DNA of 64,000 nucleotides from CADEED01 sp963842515 (GCA_963842515.1 CAWJGO010000001.1:930001-994000); one strand, 5' to 3'; shown: positions 36,182 to 45,327, counted from the first letter of the stretch. The notes: generated by a model from the sequence alone, not told the origin. Program-made: numbers and translations.

Positions 36182-36682
36182 TTACCGGACGACGTGCAGA
36201 GCGCGGGCGTTGCGCCCGACCGCCAGCGCGCCGGAGCGCACCACTTCGATGATCTCAGTGCGCTCGCCCAGGTCACTCACGAACTGGTTGACCTCGGCCT
36301 CCGAGGCGGTGAGCTCCACCACGAACCCTTCGGGTGACGGCTCGAGCACGCGCCCACCGGCACGCACCACGTAACCGCGCACCGAATCGACCAGCTGCGG
36401 CTCGACGCGCAGTTTGAGCACCACCAGCTCGCGCTCGATGTGCTCGCCGCGCGTGAGATCCTCGACCGCGACCACGTCGATGAGTTTGTTGAGCTGGTTG
36501 ACGATCTGCAGGATCACGCCGTCCGCGCCTTTGGTCGTCAGCGTCACGCGCGACACCGAGGGATCATCGGTGGCCGCTACCGACAACGATTCGATGTTGT
36601 AGCCGCGGGTACTGAACAGGCCCGTCACGCGGGTGAGCGCTCCGGCCTCGTTCTGCAGGTGAATGGCGATGATATGACGCAT
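36182..36682 (-). CDS. ilvH: Acetolactate synthase small (regulatory) subunit
   Basis: A 166-residue regulatory subunit of acetohydroxyacid synthase. It has an N-terminal ACT domain (HIIAIHLQNEAGALTRVTGLFSTRGYNIESLSV), which binds valine for feedback control, and the usual C-terminal domain. I use the ATG at 36682; the long in-frame extension upstream would be antisense to ilvB. It is divergent from the large-subunit gene, 99 bp apart, instead of the usual ilvBH operon. So the two subunits must be matched through a shared divergent promoter region. Confidence 0.93.
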   Translation of the reverse strand: MRHIIAIHLQNEAGALTRVTGLFSTRGYNIESLSVAATDDPSVSRVTLTTKGADGVILQIVNQLNKLIDVVAVEDLTRGEHIERELVVLKLRVEPQLVDSVRGYVVRAGGRVLEPSPEGFVVELTASEAEVNQFVSDLGERTEIIEVVRSGALAVGRNARALHVVR

Positions 36683-36781
36683 GGTTCGAGTGATCGGCTG
36701 ACGCGGGAACGGCGGCCAGAATAGCGGTTTGCGACCAATCCATTCAATCGAGTAATACAAAATGCTAGGCTCCCGCGGGCT
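36683..36781. promoter_or_regulatory. Divergent ilvH/ilvB promoter region
   Basis: A 99-bp gap containing AT-rich sequence. On the plus strand, TTGCGA at 36729-36734 with TAATAC at 36753-36758 (18-bp spacing) could be a promoter. No Shine-Dalgarno precedes the ilvB ATG, so a very short leader is possible. I see no leader peptide or attenuator. Confidence 0.3.
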
Positions 36782-38671
36782 ATGGCAAAGACCCCCCCAA
36801 GAATAGAAAAAGTCCGTGACTTGACGTCGCCGGCGAAGCCGGCGGCGCCGACTATCGCCCATCCGCTCGCCGGCCAAAAAATGTCCGGCGCCGAGATGAT
36901 CGTGCAGGTACTCGCGGACGAGGGCGTATCGACCATTTTCGGCTACAGCGGCGGCGCCATCCTGCCGACCTACGACGCTGTGTTCTGTTTCAACGAAGCA
37001 CGCCACGCTGACGGTCAACCGCAGATGCCGCTCATCGTGCCGGCGAACGAGCAGGGCGCGGGTTTCATGGCGGCGGGTTACGCGCGCGCCAGTGGACGTG
37101 TCGGCGTGGCCATCGTCACGTCGGGCCCCGGAGCCACCAATACGGTCACGCCGATCCGCGATTGCATGGCGGACTCCATTCCCATCGTCGTCATCTGCGG
37201 CCAGGTGCCCACCAGCGCCATCGGCACCGATGCGTTCCAGGAAGCTCCGGTGCCTTCCATCATGGGCTCGGTGGCGAAACACATTTTCCTGGTCACCGAT
37301 CCGGCCAAGCTCGAGACCACCGTGCGCACCGCGTTCGAGATCGCCCGCACCGGACGTCCGGGCCCGGTGGTCATCGACGTGCCGAAAGACGTGCAGAACT
37401 GGCAGGGTGAGTTCAAGGGCACCGGCACGCTGCCGATGCCCGGCTACCGCAAGCGTCTCGAGACGCTAACTACCGACATCATCGACGGCACCGAAGCGAA
37501 CCATTTCTTCGAGATGCTGGGCGAGTCGCAGCGGCCGCTCATCTACGCCGGCGGCGGCGTCATCAACGGCAATGCGTCCGCGGAGCTGCGCGAGTTCGCC
37601 GAAGAATTCGGCATTCCGGTGGTCACCACGCTCATGGGCATCGGCGCCATCGACACCACCACCGAGCTCTCCATGCGCATGCTCGGCATGCACGGGCAGG
37701 CATTCGCCAATTACGCCGTCGACGACTGCGATTTCCTCATCGCCATCGGCGCGCGCTTCGACGATCGCGTCGCCGGCAATCCGGCGAAGTTCGCGCCGGG
37801 CGCCAAATACATCGCGCACTTCGACATCGACCGCGCCGAGATCAACAAGGTGAAGCGAGTGCAGTGGAGCCACGTCGGCATGCTCCCCGAAGCCCTGCGC
37901 ACCCTCACCGCTCACGGCAAGCGCGCCGGCTTCAAGCGCGATCGCTCCAAGTGGCTGGCGTATCTGGCCGACCTGCGGCGTACCTACGCGATGAACTACG
38001 ATCGCAACAGCGAGAAAATCCAGCCGTACTACGTCATCGAAGAGATCAACCGCATCACCAAGGGTGAAGCCGTCATTTCCACCGGCGTGGGCCAGCACCA
38101 GATGTGGGCCGCGCAGTACTGTGATTTCCGTGATCCGCGCCTGTGGCTAACTTCGGGCTCCATGGGCACCATGGGCTTTGGACTGCCGGCCGCCATCGGC
38201 GCGCAATTCGCGCGGCGCGACAAGCTGGTCATCGACATCGACGGCGACGCCTCGGTGCGCATGAACTTCGGCGAGCTCGAGACCGTGACCACCTACGATC
38301 TGCCCGTGAAGATCGTGATTCTCAACAACAACGGCGATGGCATGGTGAAGCAGTGGCAGAAGCTGTTCTTCAAGGGGCGTCTTTCGGCCTCGGAGAAGAC
38401 GCTGCACACCAAGGATTTCATCAAGGCGGCGCAGGCCGACGGATTCAAGTACGCCGTGCGCCTCGACCGCAAGGCCGACGTGCCAACCGTGATCGAGCAA
38501 TTCCTCGCATTCAAGGGCGCAGCGTTCCTCGAGGTCATCATCGATGCGGATGCCGGCGTGTATCCCATGGTGGGCCCGGGCCAGCCGTACGAAGCCATGA
38601 TCACCGGCGACTGGATCCCGTCGCGCAAGAAGGTCGACGTCAAGCCGCCCGGCGCGAGTGAGATGTTCTAG
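36782..38671 (+). CDS. ilvB: Acetolactate synthase large (catalytic) subunit
   Basis: ThDP-dependent condensation of pyruvate (with pyruvate or 2-oxobutyrate), first common step of branched-chain amino acid synthesis. It has 629 residues. The catalytic Glu lies in VPANEQGAGFMAAGYARASG. The FAD/central domain includes GIGARFDDRVAGNP. The ThDP site has GSMGTMGFGLPAAIGAQ and the GDASVRMNFGELETV...NNNGDGMVKQW metal motif. An N-terminal extension of about 33 residues precedes MSGAEMIVQVL, so a start at the later ATG is possible. ilvA is also in this window, at 49014. Confidence 0.94.
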   Translation: MAKTPPRIEKVRDLTSPAKPAAPTIAHPLAGQKMSGAEMIVQVLADEGVSTIFGYSGGAILPTYDAVFCFNEARHADGQPQMPLIVPANEQGAGFMAAGYARASGRVGVAIVTSGPGATNTVTPIRDCMADSIPIVVICGQVPTSAIGTDAFQEAPVPSIMGSVAKHIFLVTDPAKLETTVRTAFEIARTGRPGPVVIDVPKDVQNWQGEFKGTGTLPMPGYRKRLETLTTDIIDGTEANHFFEMLGESQRPLIYAGGGVINGNASAELREFAEEFGIPVVTTLMGIGAIDTTTELSMRMLGMHGQAFANYAVDDCDFLIAIGARFDDRVAGNPAKFAPGAKYIAHFDIDRAEINKVKRVQWSHVGMLPEALRTLTAHGKRAGFKRDRSKWLAYLADLRRTYAMNYDRNSEKIQPYYVIEEINRITKGEAVISTGVGQHQMWAAQYCDFRDPRLWLTSGSMGTMGFGLPAAIGAQFARRDKLVIDIDGDASVRMNFGELETVTTYDLPVKIVILNNNGDGMVKQWQKLFFKGRLSASEKTLHTKDFIKAAQADGFKYAVRLDRKADVPTVIEQFLAFKGAAFLEVIIDADAGVYPMVGPGQPYEAMITGDWIPSRKKVDVKPPGASEMF

Positions 38672-38687
38672 TTAGTCGATCGCCAAG

Positions 38688-39107
38688 ATGAAGTATCTGC
38701 ACACCATGGTGCGCGTCACCGACGTCGACGCCTCGCTCAAGTTCTACTGCGACGCGCTCGGACTCCAAGTGCTCTCGCGCCGCGACTACGACCAAGGCAG
38801 GTTCACGCTCATCTTCCTCGCCGCACCCGGCGACAGTGAGGCGCAGGTCGAGCTCACCCACAACTGGGAGCCGGAAGCCTACGGTGCCGGCCGCAACTTC
38901 GGCCACCTGGCCTACGCCGTCGACGACATCTATGCCGCCTGCGAACGGCTGCAGAAACACGGCGTAACCATCAATCGTCCGCCGCGTGACGGCCGCATGG
39001 CCTTCGTACGTTCGCCCGACAACATCTCCATCGAACTGCTGCAGAAAGATGGTGCCTTGGCGCCGCGCGAGCCCTGGGTGTCGATGCCCAACACCGGCGC
39101 CTGGTGA
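38688..39107 (+). CDS. gloA: Lactoylglutathione lyase (glyoxalase I)
   Basis: Metal-dependent isomerase turning the methylglyoxal-glutathione adduct into S-lactoylglutathione. It is a 139-residue VOC fold with the four expected ligand positions: His in YLHTMVRVTD, Glu in AQVELTHNWE, His in NFGHLAYAVDD and Glu in ISIELLQK. It is the short single-domain bacterial form. Its stop overlaps the azlC start as GTGA, so the two are co-translated. Glutathione for it would come from gshA, also encoded here. Confidence 0.92.
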   Translation: MKYLHTMVRVTDVDASLKFYCDALGLQVLSRRDYDQGRFTLIFLAAPGDSEAQVELTHNWEPEAYGAGRNFGHLAYAVDDIYAACERLQKHGVTINRPPRDGRMAFVRSPDNISIELLQKDGALAPREPWVSMPNTGAW

Positions 39108-39832
39108 ACGCAGGGATTCTCGAACGCCGTCTCGCCTTCAAGGCGGGTCAACGCGCCATTCTTCCTTCGTTGCCGGGCGCGTTCGCCTGGGGACTGGTCA
39201 GCGGAGTCGCCATGGTCAAGGGCGGGCTGACCGTGCACTGGGCGTTGATGATGTCGCTGCTGGTATACGCGGGCTCGGCGCAGCTCGCCGCGCTGCCGCT
39301 GATCGTCGCCGGTGCGCCGCTGTGGGTCATCGTCACCACGGGCCTCATCACCAACCTTCGCTTCGTCATCTACAGCGCGGCGCTGCGGCCGTATTTCGCG
39401 GATCGAAACTTGCGCACCCGTGCCGCGCTCGGATATTTCATGACCGACTTCACCTTCGCGCGGTTCATGCGCTCGGCGCAGGAAGGCAGCCTGCCGCCTC
39501 ACAAAGATGCCTGGTTCGCCGGCGTCTGCGCCAACAACTGGATCACCTGGCAGGTCTCCGCGACTGCGGGAATCATCGGCGCCAGCTACGTGCCCACGCA
39601 CTGGGGACTGGAATTCACGGGAACGCTGGCGCTGGTGGCGCTGGTCGGACCCAGCTTGAACGCGCGGCCGGCCGTGGTAGGCGCGGTGGTTGCCGCCGTG
39701 GTGGCGCTGCTGGCCCATCCCATGCCCTTCAAGCTCGGACTCTTCTGCGGCGCGATCGCCGGCATCGTGGCCGCGACGCTCGCCGACTCGCTGGCGCAAC
39801 GTTCGCCACCGGCGCAGGCGGAGGGCGCATGA
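39104..39832 (+). CDS. azlC: AzlC-family branched-chain amino acid exporter, large subunit
   Basis: A 242-residue membrane protein (seven or so helices) of the AzlC/YgaZ family that works with AzlD to export branched-chain amino acids. GALPGAFAWG-like and ALMMSLLVYAGSAQLAALPL segments match the family. It starts at GTG 39104 overlapping gloA, and overlaps azlD by 4 bp (ATGA). Location a few hundred bases after ilvB fits a role in draining excess valine, leucine or isoleucine. Confidence 0.88.
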   Translation: MNAGILERRLAFKAGQRAILPSLPGAFAWGLVSGVAMVKGGLTVHWALMMSLLVYAGSAQLAALPLIVAGAPLWVIVTTGLITNLRFVIYSAALRPYFADRNLRTRAALGYFMTDFTFARFMRSAQEGSLPPHKDAWFAGVCANNWITWQVSATAGIIGASYVPTHWGLEFTGTLALVALVGPSLNARPAVVGAVVAAVVALLAHPMPFKLGLFCGAIAGIVAATLADSLAQRSPPAQAEGA

Positions 39833-40170
39833 ACGACCCGGTTGCGGGTATCGCGCTGGCGGCCGTGATCGTCGGCCTTGCGCTATCTACTTTCGTCACG
39901 CGCACTTCGTTCTTGATTGCAGGCGCGCGCTTGCGCCTGAGTCATCGCGTCGAAGTCGCGTTGCGTTACGCGCCCGTCTGTACGCTCGCCGCCATCATCG
40001 TGCCCGACATCCTGATTCACCCGCCGGACGTCGCCATCGATCTGTCGCCGTTCAATCCCCGGCTGGTCGGCACGCTGGCGGGCGCGCTGTGGCTATGCTG
40101 GTCGCGCAATATCATCGGCTGCTTGGGCGTGGGCATGGCAGCGTACACACTGGCCAGACTCTATCTATAG
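39829..40170 (+). CDS. azlD: AzlD-family branched-chain amino acid exporter, small subunit
   Basis: A 113-residue protein with three to four hydrophobic helices and the family motif STFVTRTSFLIAG. The length is normal for AzlD/YgaH. The ATG at 39829 overlaps the azlC stop. A longer in-frame reading beginning inside gloA is a shadow. It acts as the obligatory partner of AzlC. Confidence 0.88.
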   Translation: MNDPVAGIALAAVIVGLALSTFVTRTSFLIAGARLRLSHRVEVALRYAPVCTLAAIIVPDILIHPPDVAIDLSPFNPRLVGTLAGALWLCWSRNIIGCLGVGMAAYTLARLYL

Positions 40171-40203
40171 GCGCAGCCAGCGCCGACCCGCTAGAGTCGC
40201 GGC

Positions 40204-40680
40204 ATGGACAAACCCAACCTCAACATCGTGCGCGCCGCCGATATCGCCGCGCACGCCCAGGAATTTTCCCACCCCTGGAATCCCAACTCCCTGATGCGCG
40301 GCACGCAGCTCGCGCGCAGTGTCGGTCTCAAGCGCACCGGTGTGAATTTCATGCGGGTGCCGGCCGGCAGGGAGGCCTTCGTCTACCACTCACATCAATT
40401 CGAAGAAGAGTGGATCTACGTGTTGTCGGGACGGGCCATCGCGCTCATCGATGGCGCGGAATATGAAGTGACCCCCGGCGACTTCATCGGCTTCCCGGCA
40501 CCCTCGGTGGCGCATCTCATGCGCAATCCGGGTCCCGACGACCTCGTCTATCTATCCGGCGGCGAGAATCGCGAGTTCGACGTCGCGGATTTCCCCGAGC
40601 TCGGCAAACGCATGGTGCGCAACGGCCAGCAGGTGGACATCTACGATATCGCCGATGCCCGGCCGATGGGGCCGCTGTAA
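40204..40680 (+). CDS. Cupin domain protein
   Basis: A 158-residue single-domain cupin. The two metal-binding motifs are HSHQFEEEWIYVLSGRA (His-x-His-x-Glu type) and a second region with FPAPSVAHLMRNPG. It is cytoplasmic. Similar small cupins are annotated as sugar- or amino-acid-binding without firm function. It starts 33 bp after azlD on the same strand and may belong to that unit. It ends 5 bp before the converging epimerase gene. Confidence 0.85.
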   Translation: MDKPNLNIVRAADIAAHAQEFSHPWNPNSLMRGTQLARSVGLKRTGVNFMRVPAGREAFVYHSHQFEEEWIYVLSGRAIALIDGAEYEVTPGDFIGFPAPSVAHLMRNPGPDDLVYLSGGENREFDVADFPELGKRMVRNGQQVDIYDIADARPMGPL

Positions 40681-40685
40681 CGCCT

Positions 40686-41792
40686 TCAGGACTTCTTCGC
40701 TTTCCACGCTGCGAGCACCGCGGCTTCCTTGTCCGGCGCGATGCCCGCCTTCAGTTTCTCGCGCTCTTCGGCCGGACGCGTCAGGTGCCAGGCGAGCGTA
40801 TCGCTCACCGTCTTCTTGATCGGGGTGATCTTCAAGCCCTTGGCGACCGCGGCCTGGTTGCTCGTGCCGGCGAACGCAGCTTCGTCACCTTTGGCGGGCA
40901 GCCACACCGGCATTTCGCTCCAGGGTTCCACCTTTTGTTCCTCCAGGAAGTCCGTCGGCAGAAAGACCGCGCGCGGCGCCTCAGCCGGTTTCGCCTGCTG
41001 CTTCGCGGCCGCGATGCTGGCATCGGTGAGCTCGCCGAACTTGAACTCGTTGACGTTGGACACGAGGTTGTAGGTTCCGGTGACGTTGTTCTCGACGACG
41101 TCGAGCGTAAAGGCCGCGAGGTCGCGTACGTCGATAATCTGAAACGGATCGCCGGGCGCGCCCGGCGCAATGAACTCACCGCCGCGCGCCGCGCGTGCCG
41201 GCCAGTAGGTGAAGCGATCGGTGTTGTCATCCGGGCCGACAATGAGGCCCGGACGAATGATGGTGGTACGGCCGGGCAGCGCTTTCTCCACGGCCTGTTC
41301 GCACAGAGCCTTGAGCGGCCCGTAGGTTTCGCCGTCCACTTTCTCGACAGTTTCGTCGGTCAACTTCCCCACCGGCGACGACTCATCGCGCGGCGCCTTG
41401 AAGTTGGGATATACCGAGATCGACGAGGTGAACACATATTGCTTCACCTGGGGGGCCAACAGCTCCGCCGAAAGCCTGACGTGGCGCGGCACATAACCGG
41501 AATTGTCGATCACCACATCCCATTGGCGATCTTTGAGACCGTCGATCTCGCCGTTACGATCGCCCTTGATGCGCTCGATTTCCGGAAAACGGTCAGTCTT
41601 GGTCTTGCCGCGATTGAAGAAGGTGAGCGTGTGGCCGCGCTCGAGCGCGAGCGCGGTCATGTGCAGACCGATGAAACGTGTGCCACCCAGGATGAGGATC
41701 TTGAGCGGCTTGCGTTTCGCGGCGGCCCACGCCGGCATCACGGATGAGAGCGCGCCCGCGGCGGCCAGCGATAGCAAAGTGCGGCGTTTCAT
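40686..41792 (-). CDS. NAD-dependent epimerase/dehydratase family protein with Tat-type signal
   Basis: A 368-residue extended-SDR protein. The N-terminus KRRTLLSLAAAGALSS...AWAAA has twin arginines followed by a hydrophobic stretch and an Ala cleavage site. The Rossmann motif is LILGGTRFIGLHM. The catalytic Ser region is FTSSISVY, and YGPLKALCE supplies the Tyr/Lys pair. A periplasmic nucleotide-dependent enzyme would need to be folded with bound cofactor before export, which Tat permits. GGAG lies before the ATG at 41792. It is 15 bp downstream of the S9 peptidase gene, so probably one transcript. Confidence 0.8.
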   Translation of the reverse strand: MKRRTLLSLAAAGALSSVMPAWAAAKRKPLKILILGGTRFIGLHMTALALERGHTLTFFNRGKTKTDRFPEIERIKGDRNGEIDGLKDRQWDVVIDNSGYVPRHVRLSAELLAPQVKQYVFTSSISVYPNFKAPRDESSPVGKLTDETVEKVDGETYGPLKALCEQAVEKALPGRTTIIRPGLIVGPDDNTDRFTYWPARAARGGEFIAPGAPGDPFQIIDVRDLAAFTLDVVENNVTGTYNLVSNVNEFKFGELTDASIAAAKQQAKPAEAPRAVFLPTDFLEEQKVEPWSEMPVWLPAKGDEAAFAGTSNQAAVAKGLKITPIKKTVSDTLAWHLTRPAEEREKLKAGIAPDKEAAVLAAWKAKKS

Positions 41793-41807
41793 GTGGACTC
41801 CTTGCGA

Positions 41808-43853
41808 TTACAGCGCGCCGGGCCTGGCGTAGGTCGCCACCCAATCGCGCACGGTCTGGTACCAGAAGAGTGAATTCTGCGGTTTGAGCACCCAGTGGTT
41901 CTCATCGGGGAAATACAGCAGTTTCGACGGCACGCCGCGTTTCTGCAGCGTGTTGAACAACTCGATGCCGTGGTTCAGCGGCACACGCAGATCGAGCTGG
42001 TTGTGAATCACCAGCGTCGGCGTGTTGAAGTTGCCGGCCGAGGTGTGCGGCGAATAGCGCGCGAATTCCTCAGGTCTGTCCCAGTAGTTGAAGAAGCGCT
42101 CGGTCTCGGCGCCGTAGTCGGAGCCCTGCTGCGTGAACATGTTGTACACCGCGGCGTGCGCGACCAGCGCCTTGAACGGGTGCTTGCGACCTAACAAGGT
42201 GGTGGCGAGAAAGCCGCCGTAGCTGCCGCCGGCCGCCACCATGCGTTGCCCGTCGATCCACGGCTTGGCCATGAGCCATTCGGCCGCGAGGATGGTGTCT
42301 TCGTACGGCAGCGTGATCCAGTCGGGGTTGATGGAGTCCGTGAAGTCGTTGCCGAAACCGCTCGAGCCGTGGAAATTGTGCCAGGTGACGACATAGCCCC
42401 AGCTCGCGAATACTTCCGCGTTCCAGCGCCACTGCATGCCGTCCGTCATCGAGTTGTGCGGTCCGCCGTGCAGCAACATCATCGCGGGGTACTTCTTCGA
42501 GGCGTCGAATCCGGGTGGATAGACCACCCACATCTGGATGTCGGCGTTCTTCGCGCCCTGGTAGGTCACACTTTCAACCTTGCCTTGGTCGAAGCCGGCC
42601 AGCGCCGCGTCATTGAACGTGGACAGCTTGGTGGCCACGCCGGTGCGCGGCGCGATCGACACCAGCGTCGGTGGTTCCGTGAAGCTCTGGCGGATCGCGA
42701 CCAGCGCCTTGCCGTTCCGCGAGAGCGCCAGGCCACCGAAGGTGGATGCCTTGGTAACCGCGGCCGGTACGCCGCCATCGAGCCGGAAGCGGTAGACGCG
42801 CCGCGTGCCGGCATCGTCGATGGTGCCTAACAAGCTGCGCGAGTCGCGCTCCCAGACGAGGCCAGCCACCGAGCGGTCCCAGTTCTCCGTCATGCCGACC
42901 GTGGTGCCGGCGGCGCGATCGAAAATCATGAGCCGCGAACGATCGGCATAGAACTTCTTGATGCGTTTCTGCGTATAGCTGAGCCGGCGGCCATCCGGGC
43001 TGTAGCTCGGCGTGTCTTCGTCGGCCTTGCCGGCCTCGGAAATGTCACGCGGCGGTTTGCAGCCGCAGGCCGGCAGCAGAATGATGTCGACGTTGCTGTC
43101 GATGCCGGACTCGTCGACTTCAGCGGCGAACGCGACTTCGAGGCCATCCGGGGAAATGTCATACGAGGTGGCGTCGTATTCCTGCATGGACAGGTGATAG
43201 CCCGACAGGCGCGTGATTGCCGTGGGTTCGCCGCCCGCAACGGCGATGGAGAACAAGTGCGGCTGGCGATCGCCCAGGTAGTGATCGAAGTACGAGATCG
43301 GCGCCTTCGTCCAGACGCGCCCCGACATCTTCGATGTCTCGCGCTCTTTTTTGCGCGCGGCCTGGTCCTCCCAACGCACCAGGTCGGGCCACACCTCGCT
43401 CACGAAGGCGATCCGGCTGCTGTCGGGAAACCACTTCGGCACGCTGGCGCCGGTAGGCAGGTTGGTAACGCGGCGGGCTTCACCACCATCTACCGCGATC
43501 ACGTAGACCTGGCTTTCCGTATCGTCGCCGCGCCTCGAAACGAACGCGATCCACTTGCCATCCGGGCTCACCGTGGCCTGCGTATCGTTGGCCTTGTCGC
43601 TGGTGAGCTGTCGCGGCGCACCGCCGGACATTGGAACCAGCCACAGGTCGGTCAGTCCCTTGTTTTCGGCGATGTCGTACGTGGTGACCGGAACCACGGC
43701 GGTCAGCCCGTCGGGGGTGATAGCCGGATCGCCCAGGCGCTTGAGCGTCCACATCGTTTCCGCGGTCAGCAAACGCGGATTCTGCACGGGCGTTTGCGCG
43801 CCGGCGGCGGTCGTGAGCCATAGCGCCGTCAACAGGAACATCGAGCGTTGCAT
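41808..43853 (-). CDS. S9 family prolyl oligopeptidase, exported
   Basis: A 681-residue serine peptidase of the dipeptidyl-peptidase/acylaminoacyl-peptidase type. A signal peptide (FLLTALWLTTAAGAQ) is followed by a beta-propeller with repeated SPDGKWIAF-like blades. The C-terminal alpha/beta-hydrolase domain has nucleophile Ser in GGSYGGF, Asp in HNQLDLRVP and His in DENHWV. The start is ATG 43853 with GGGGAA upstream; the longer frame is rejected because it runs across the divergent GNAT gene. It probably acts in the periplasm on short peptides. It is the first gene of a pair with the Tat-type epimerase. Confidence 0.92.
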   Translation of the reverse strand: MQRSMFLLTALWLTTAAGAQTPVQNPRLLTAETMWTLKRLGDPAITPDGLTAVVPVTTYDIAENKGLTDLWLVPMSGGAPRQLTSDKANDTQATVSPDGKWIAFVSRRGDDTESQVYVIAVDGGEARRVTNLPTGASVPKWFPDSSRIAFVSEVWPDLVRWEDQAARKKERETSKMSGRVWTKAPISYFDHYLGDRQPHLFSIAVAGGEPTAITRLSGYHLSMQEYDATSYDISPDGLEVAFAAEVDESGIDSNVDIILLPACGCKPPRDISEAGKADEDTPSYSPDGRRLSYTQKRIKKFYADRSRLMIFDRAAGTTVGMTENWDRSVAGLVWERDSRSLLGTIDDAGTRRVYRFRLDGGVPAAVTKASTFGGLALSRNGKALVAIRQSFTEPPTLVSIAPRTGVATKLSTFNDAALAGFDQGKVESVTYQGAKNADIQMWVVYPPGFDASKKYPAMMLLHGGPHNSMTDGMQWRWNAEVFASWGYVVTWHNFHGSSGFGNDFTDSINPDWITLPYEDTILAAEWLMAKPWIDGQRMVAAGGSYGGFLATTLLGRKHPFKALVAHAAVYNMFTQQGSDYGAETERFFNYWDRPEEFARYSPHTSAGNFNTPTLVIHNQLDLRVPLNHGIELFNTLQKRGVPSKLLYFPDENHWVLKPQNSLFWYQTVRDWVATYARPGAL

Positions 43854-43997
43854 GAATTCCCCGATTTGTTCGAATGAACTTTTTGTGCGTGATCCCATTC
43901 TGGGTTTACCCATTCTGAGTGAATGAGTTGTCGAGGCAAGCTGTTTGCGCTCATCCAGCCTCACTGTACCTTCGCTTCGTCTCGCCTCCGGGCGACA

Positions 43998-44741
43998 ATG
44001 GCGCGAATGAAACCTGCAGACACCGGACAGCGCCTCAACGAATTCGGGCAACCTATCGGCGCAGCACTCCCGCAGTGGAAAGCGCCGCCATTTCCGCCGC
44101 ACGTGAGCTTGCACGGCCGCTACTGCCGCCTCGAGCCGCTGAATTGCGCGCGGCATGCGCGTGACATCTACGAAGCGCAGAGTGCTGACGTCGGCGGAGC
44201 GCGCTGGACGTACCTGTTCACCGGGCCGTACAACGATCTTGCCGACTATGAAAAATGGTGCCAGGCCGCGCAAGAGTCGCTCGATCCGCAGTACTACGCC
44301 GTCGTCGATGCCGCGAGCGGCCGCGCCGTCGGCAGTTGCGCGTACATGCGCATCGAGCCGAAGCATGGGGTCATCGAGATCGGCAGCATCTACTTCTCGC
44401 CGCACCTGGCACGCACGCGCGCGGCCACCGAAACCATGTACCTGCTGATGGCGAACGTTTTCGATCTGGGGTATCGCCGCTACGAGTGGAAGTGCGACAG
44501 CTGCAACCTGCCGTCGCGCGCCGCGGCCACGCGCTTCGGCTTCACTTACGAAGGGCTATTTCGCCAGGCCATCGTCAACAAGGGGCGTAACCGCGACACC
44601 GCCTGGTTCGCCATCATCGATGGGGACTGGCATGGCGGCCTCGAGGATGCCTATCTACGCTGGCTCGATCCCGGCAACTTCGATGCGCACGGTGCGCAGA
44701 GGCTCAAGCTGTCGGCGCTGACCGCGCCGTTCGTGCACTGA
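43998..44741 (+). CDS. GNAT family N-acetyltransferase (RimJ/RimL type)
   Basis: About 247 residues from the ATG at 43998 (another ATG is at 44007). The layout is that of RimJ/RimL-like acetyltransferases: an N-terminal substrate region (RYCRLEPLN), then GSCAYMRIEPKHGVIEIGSIYFSPHLARTRAATE for acetyl-CoA binding, and the LGYRRYEWKCDSCNLPSRAAATRFGF helix-strand. FTYEGLFRQAIVNKGRNRDTAWFAI completes the fold. The substrate is unknown. It is divergent from the S9 peptidase, with a 144-bp gap that holds a CCCATTCTG direct repeat (43894 and 43909). Confidence 0.85.
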   Translation: MARMKPADTGQRLNEFGQPIGAALPQWKAPPFPPHVSLHGRYCRLEPLNCARHARDIYEAQSADVGGARWTYLFTGPYNDLADYEKWCQAAQESLDPQYYAVVDAASGRAVGSCAYMRIEPKHGVIEIGSIYFSPHLARTRAATETMYLLMANVFDLGYRRYEWKCDSCNLPSRAAATRFGFTYEGLFRQAIVNKGRNRDTAWFAIIDGDWHGGLEDAYLRWLDPGNFDAHGAQRLKLSALTAPFVH

Positions 44742-44745
44742 CGAG

Positions 44746-45327
44746 CTAAGAGAAGAACCCAGAGAGCTGCCGGGCCAGTGACTCCCCGTCCGGCGATGCG
44801 ATCGATTCGGGCGGCAGCGGCAGCAGAGGCTGCTTTATCAAAAGCCTGCGATCTTCCTGCCATGCGCCGGCGGCGGCACGCAGTGCCTCGGCGCCGGGCG
44901 TCATTCCCTCGACGTCCTTCCCCGGGGTACCGGCGAGGCAGACTTTGCGAACGACCTTGGGCCGGCTGATGGCGAGCTCCGCGGCCACCGCCGCGCCGGC
45001 GCCCACTCCTAACAAGTCGATTTGCCGGAAACGCATGGAGTCGAGGAAGTCACCGACCGACTCGGTGTAGCCAAGGACTGACAAACGGATGGGCGACGCA
45101 TCGGATTCTCCGCAGCCCGGCAGGTCGGGACTGTAGATCGAACGGCTGCTACCAAGCCGTTTCGAGAGGTCGAGGAACGCCCGCCCGGAGCCGCCGCTGC
45201 CGTGCAGGCAGATCAATGTGGTCAGCTCATCGAACCCGCCGCCCACCGGGATGGCATTGTGGACATGCAGCTGGCCGTGGCGGCACTCGAAGTACGCGCG
45301 GCGTAGTCGGGGAAGGGCCGTATTCAT
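44746..45327 (-). CDS. Alpha/beta-hydrolase-fold protein, catalytically degenerate
   Basis: A 193-residue protein starting MNTALPRLRRAYFECRHGQL at 45327. It reads clearly as the N-terminal part of an alpha/beta hydrolase: oxyanion LICLHGSGGSG, YSPDLPGCGESDA and the strand before the nucleophile elbow. The elbow itself is GVGAGA, with Ala110 (codon GCC) where Ser is expected. The chain stops after about 80 more residues, so the cap and the segments carrying catalytic Asp and His are missing or altered. It could be a binding-only protein or a decayed gene. Reading-frame integrity over 580 bp argues against recent decay. Confidence 0.65.
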   Translation of the reverse strand: MNTALPRLRRAYFECRHGQLHVHNAIPVGGGFDELTTLICLHGSGGSGRAFLDLSKRLGSSRSIYSPDLPGCGESDASPIRLSVLGYTESVGDFLDSMRFRQIDLLGVGAGAAVAAELAISRPKVVRKVCLAGTPGKDVEGMTPGAEALRAAAGAWQEDRRLLIKQPLLPLPPESIASPDGESLARQLSGFFS

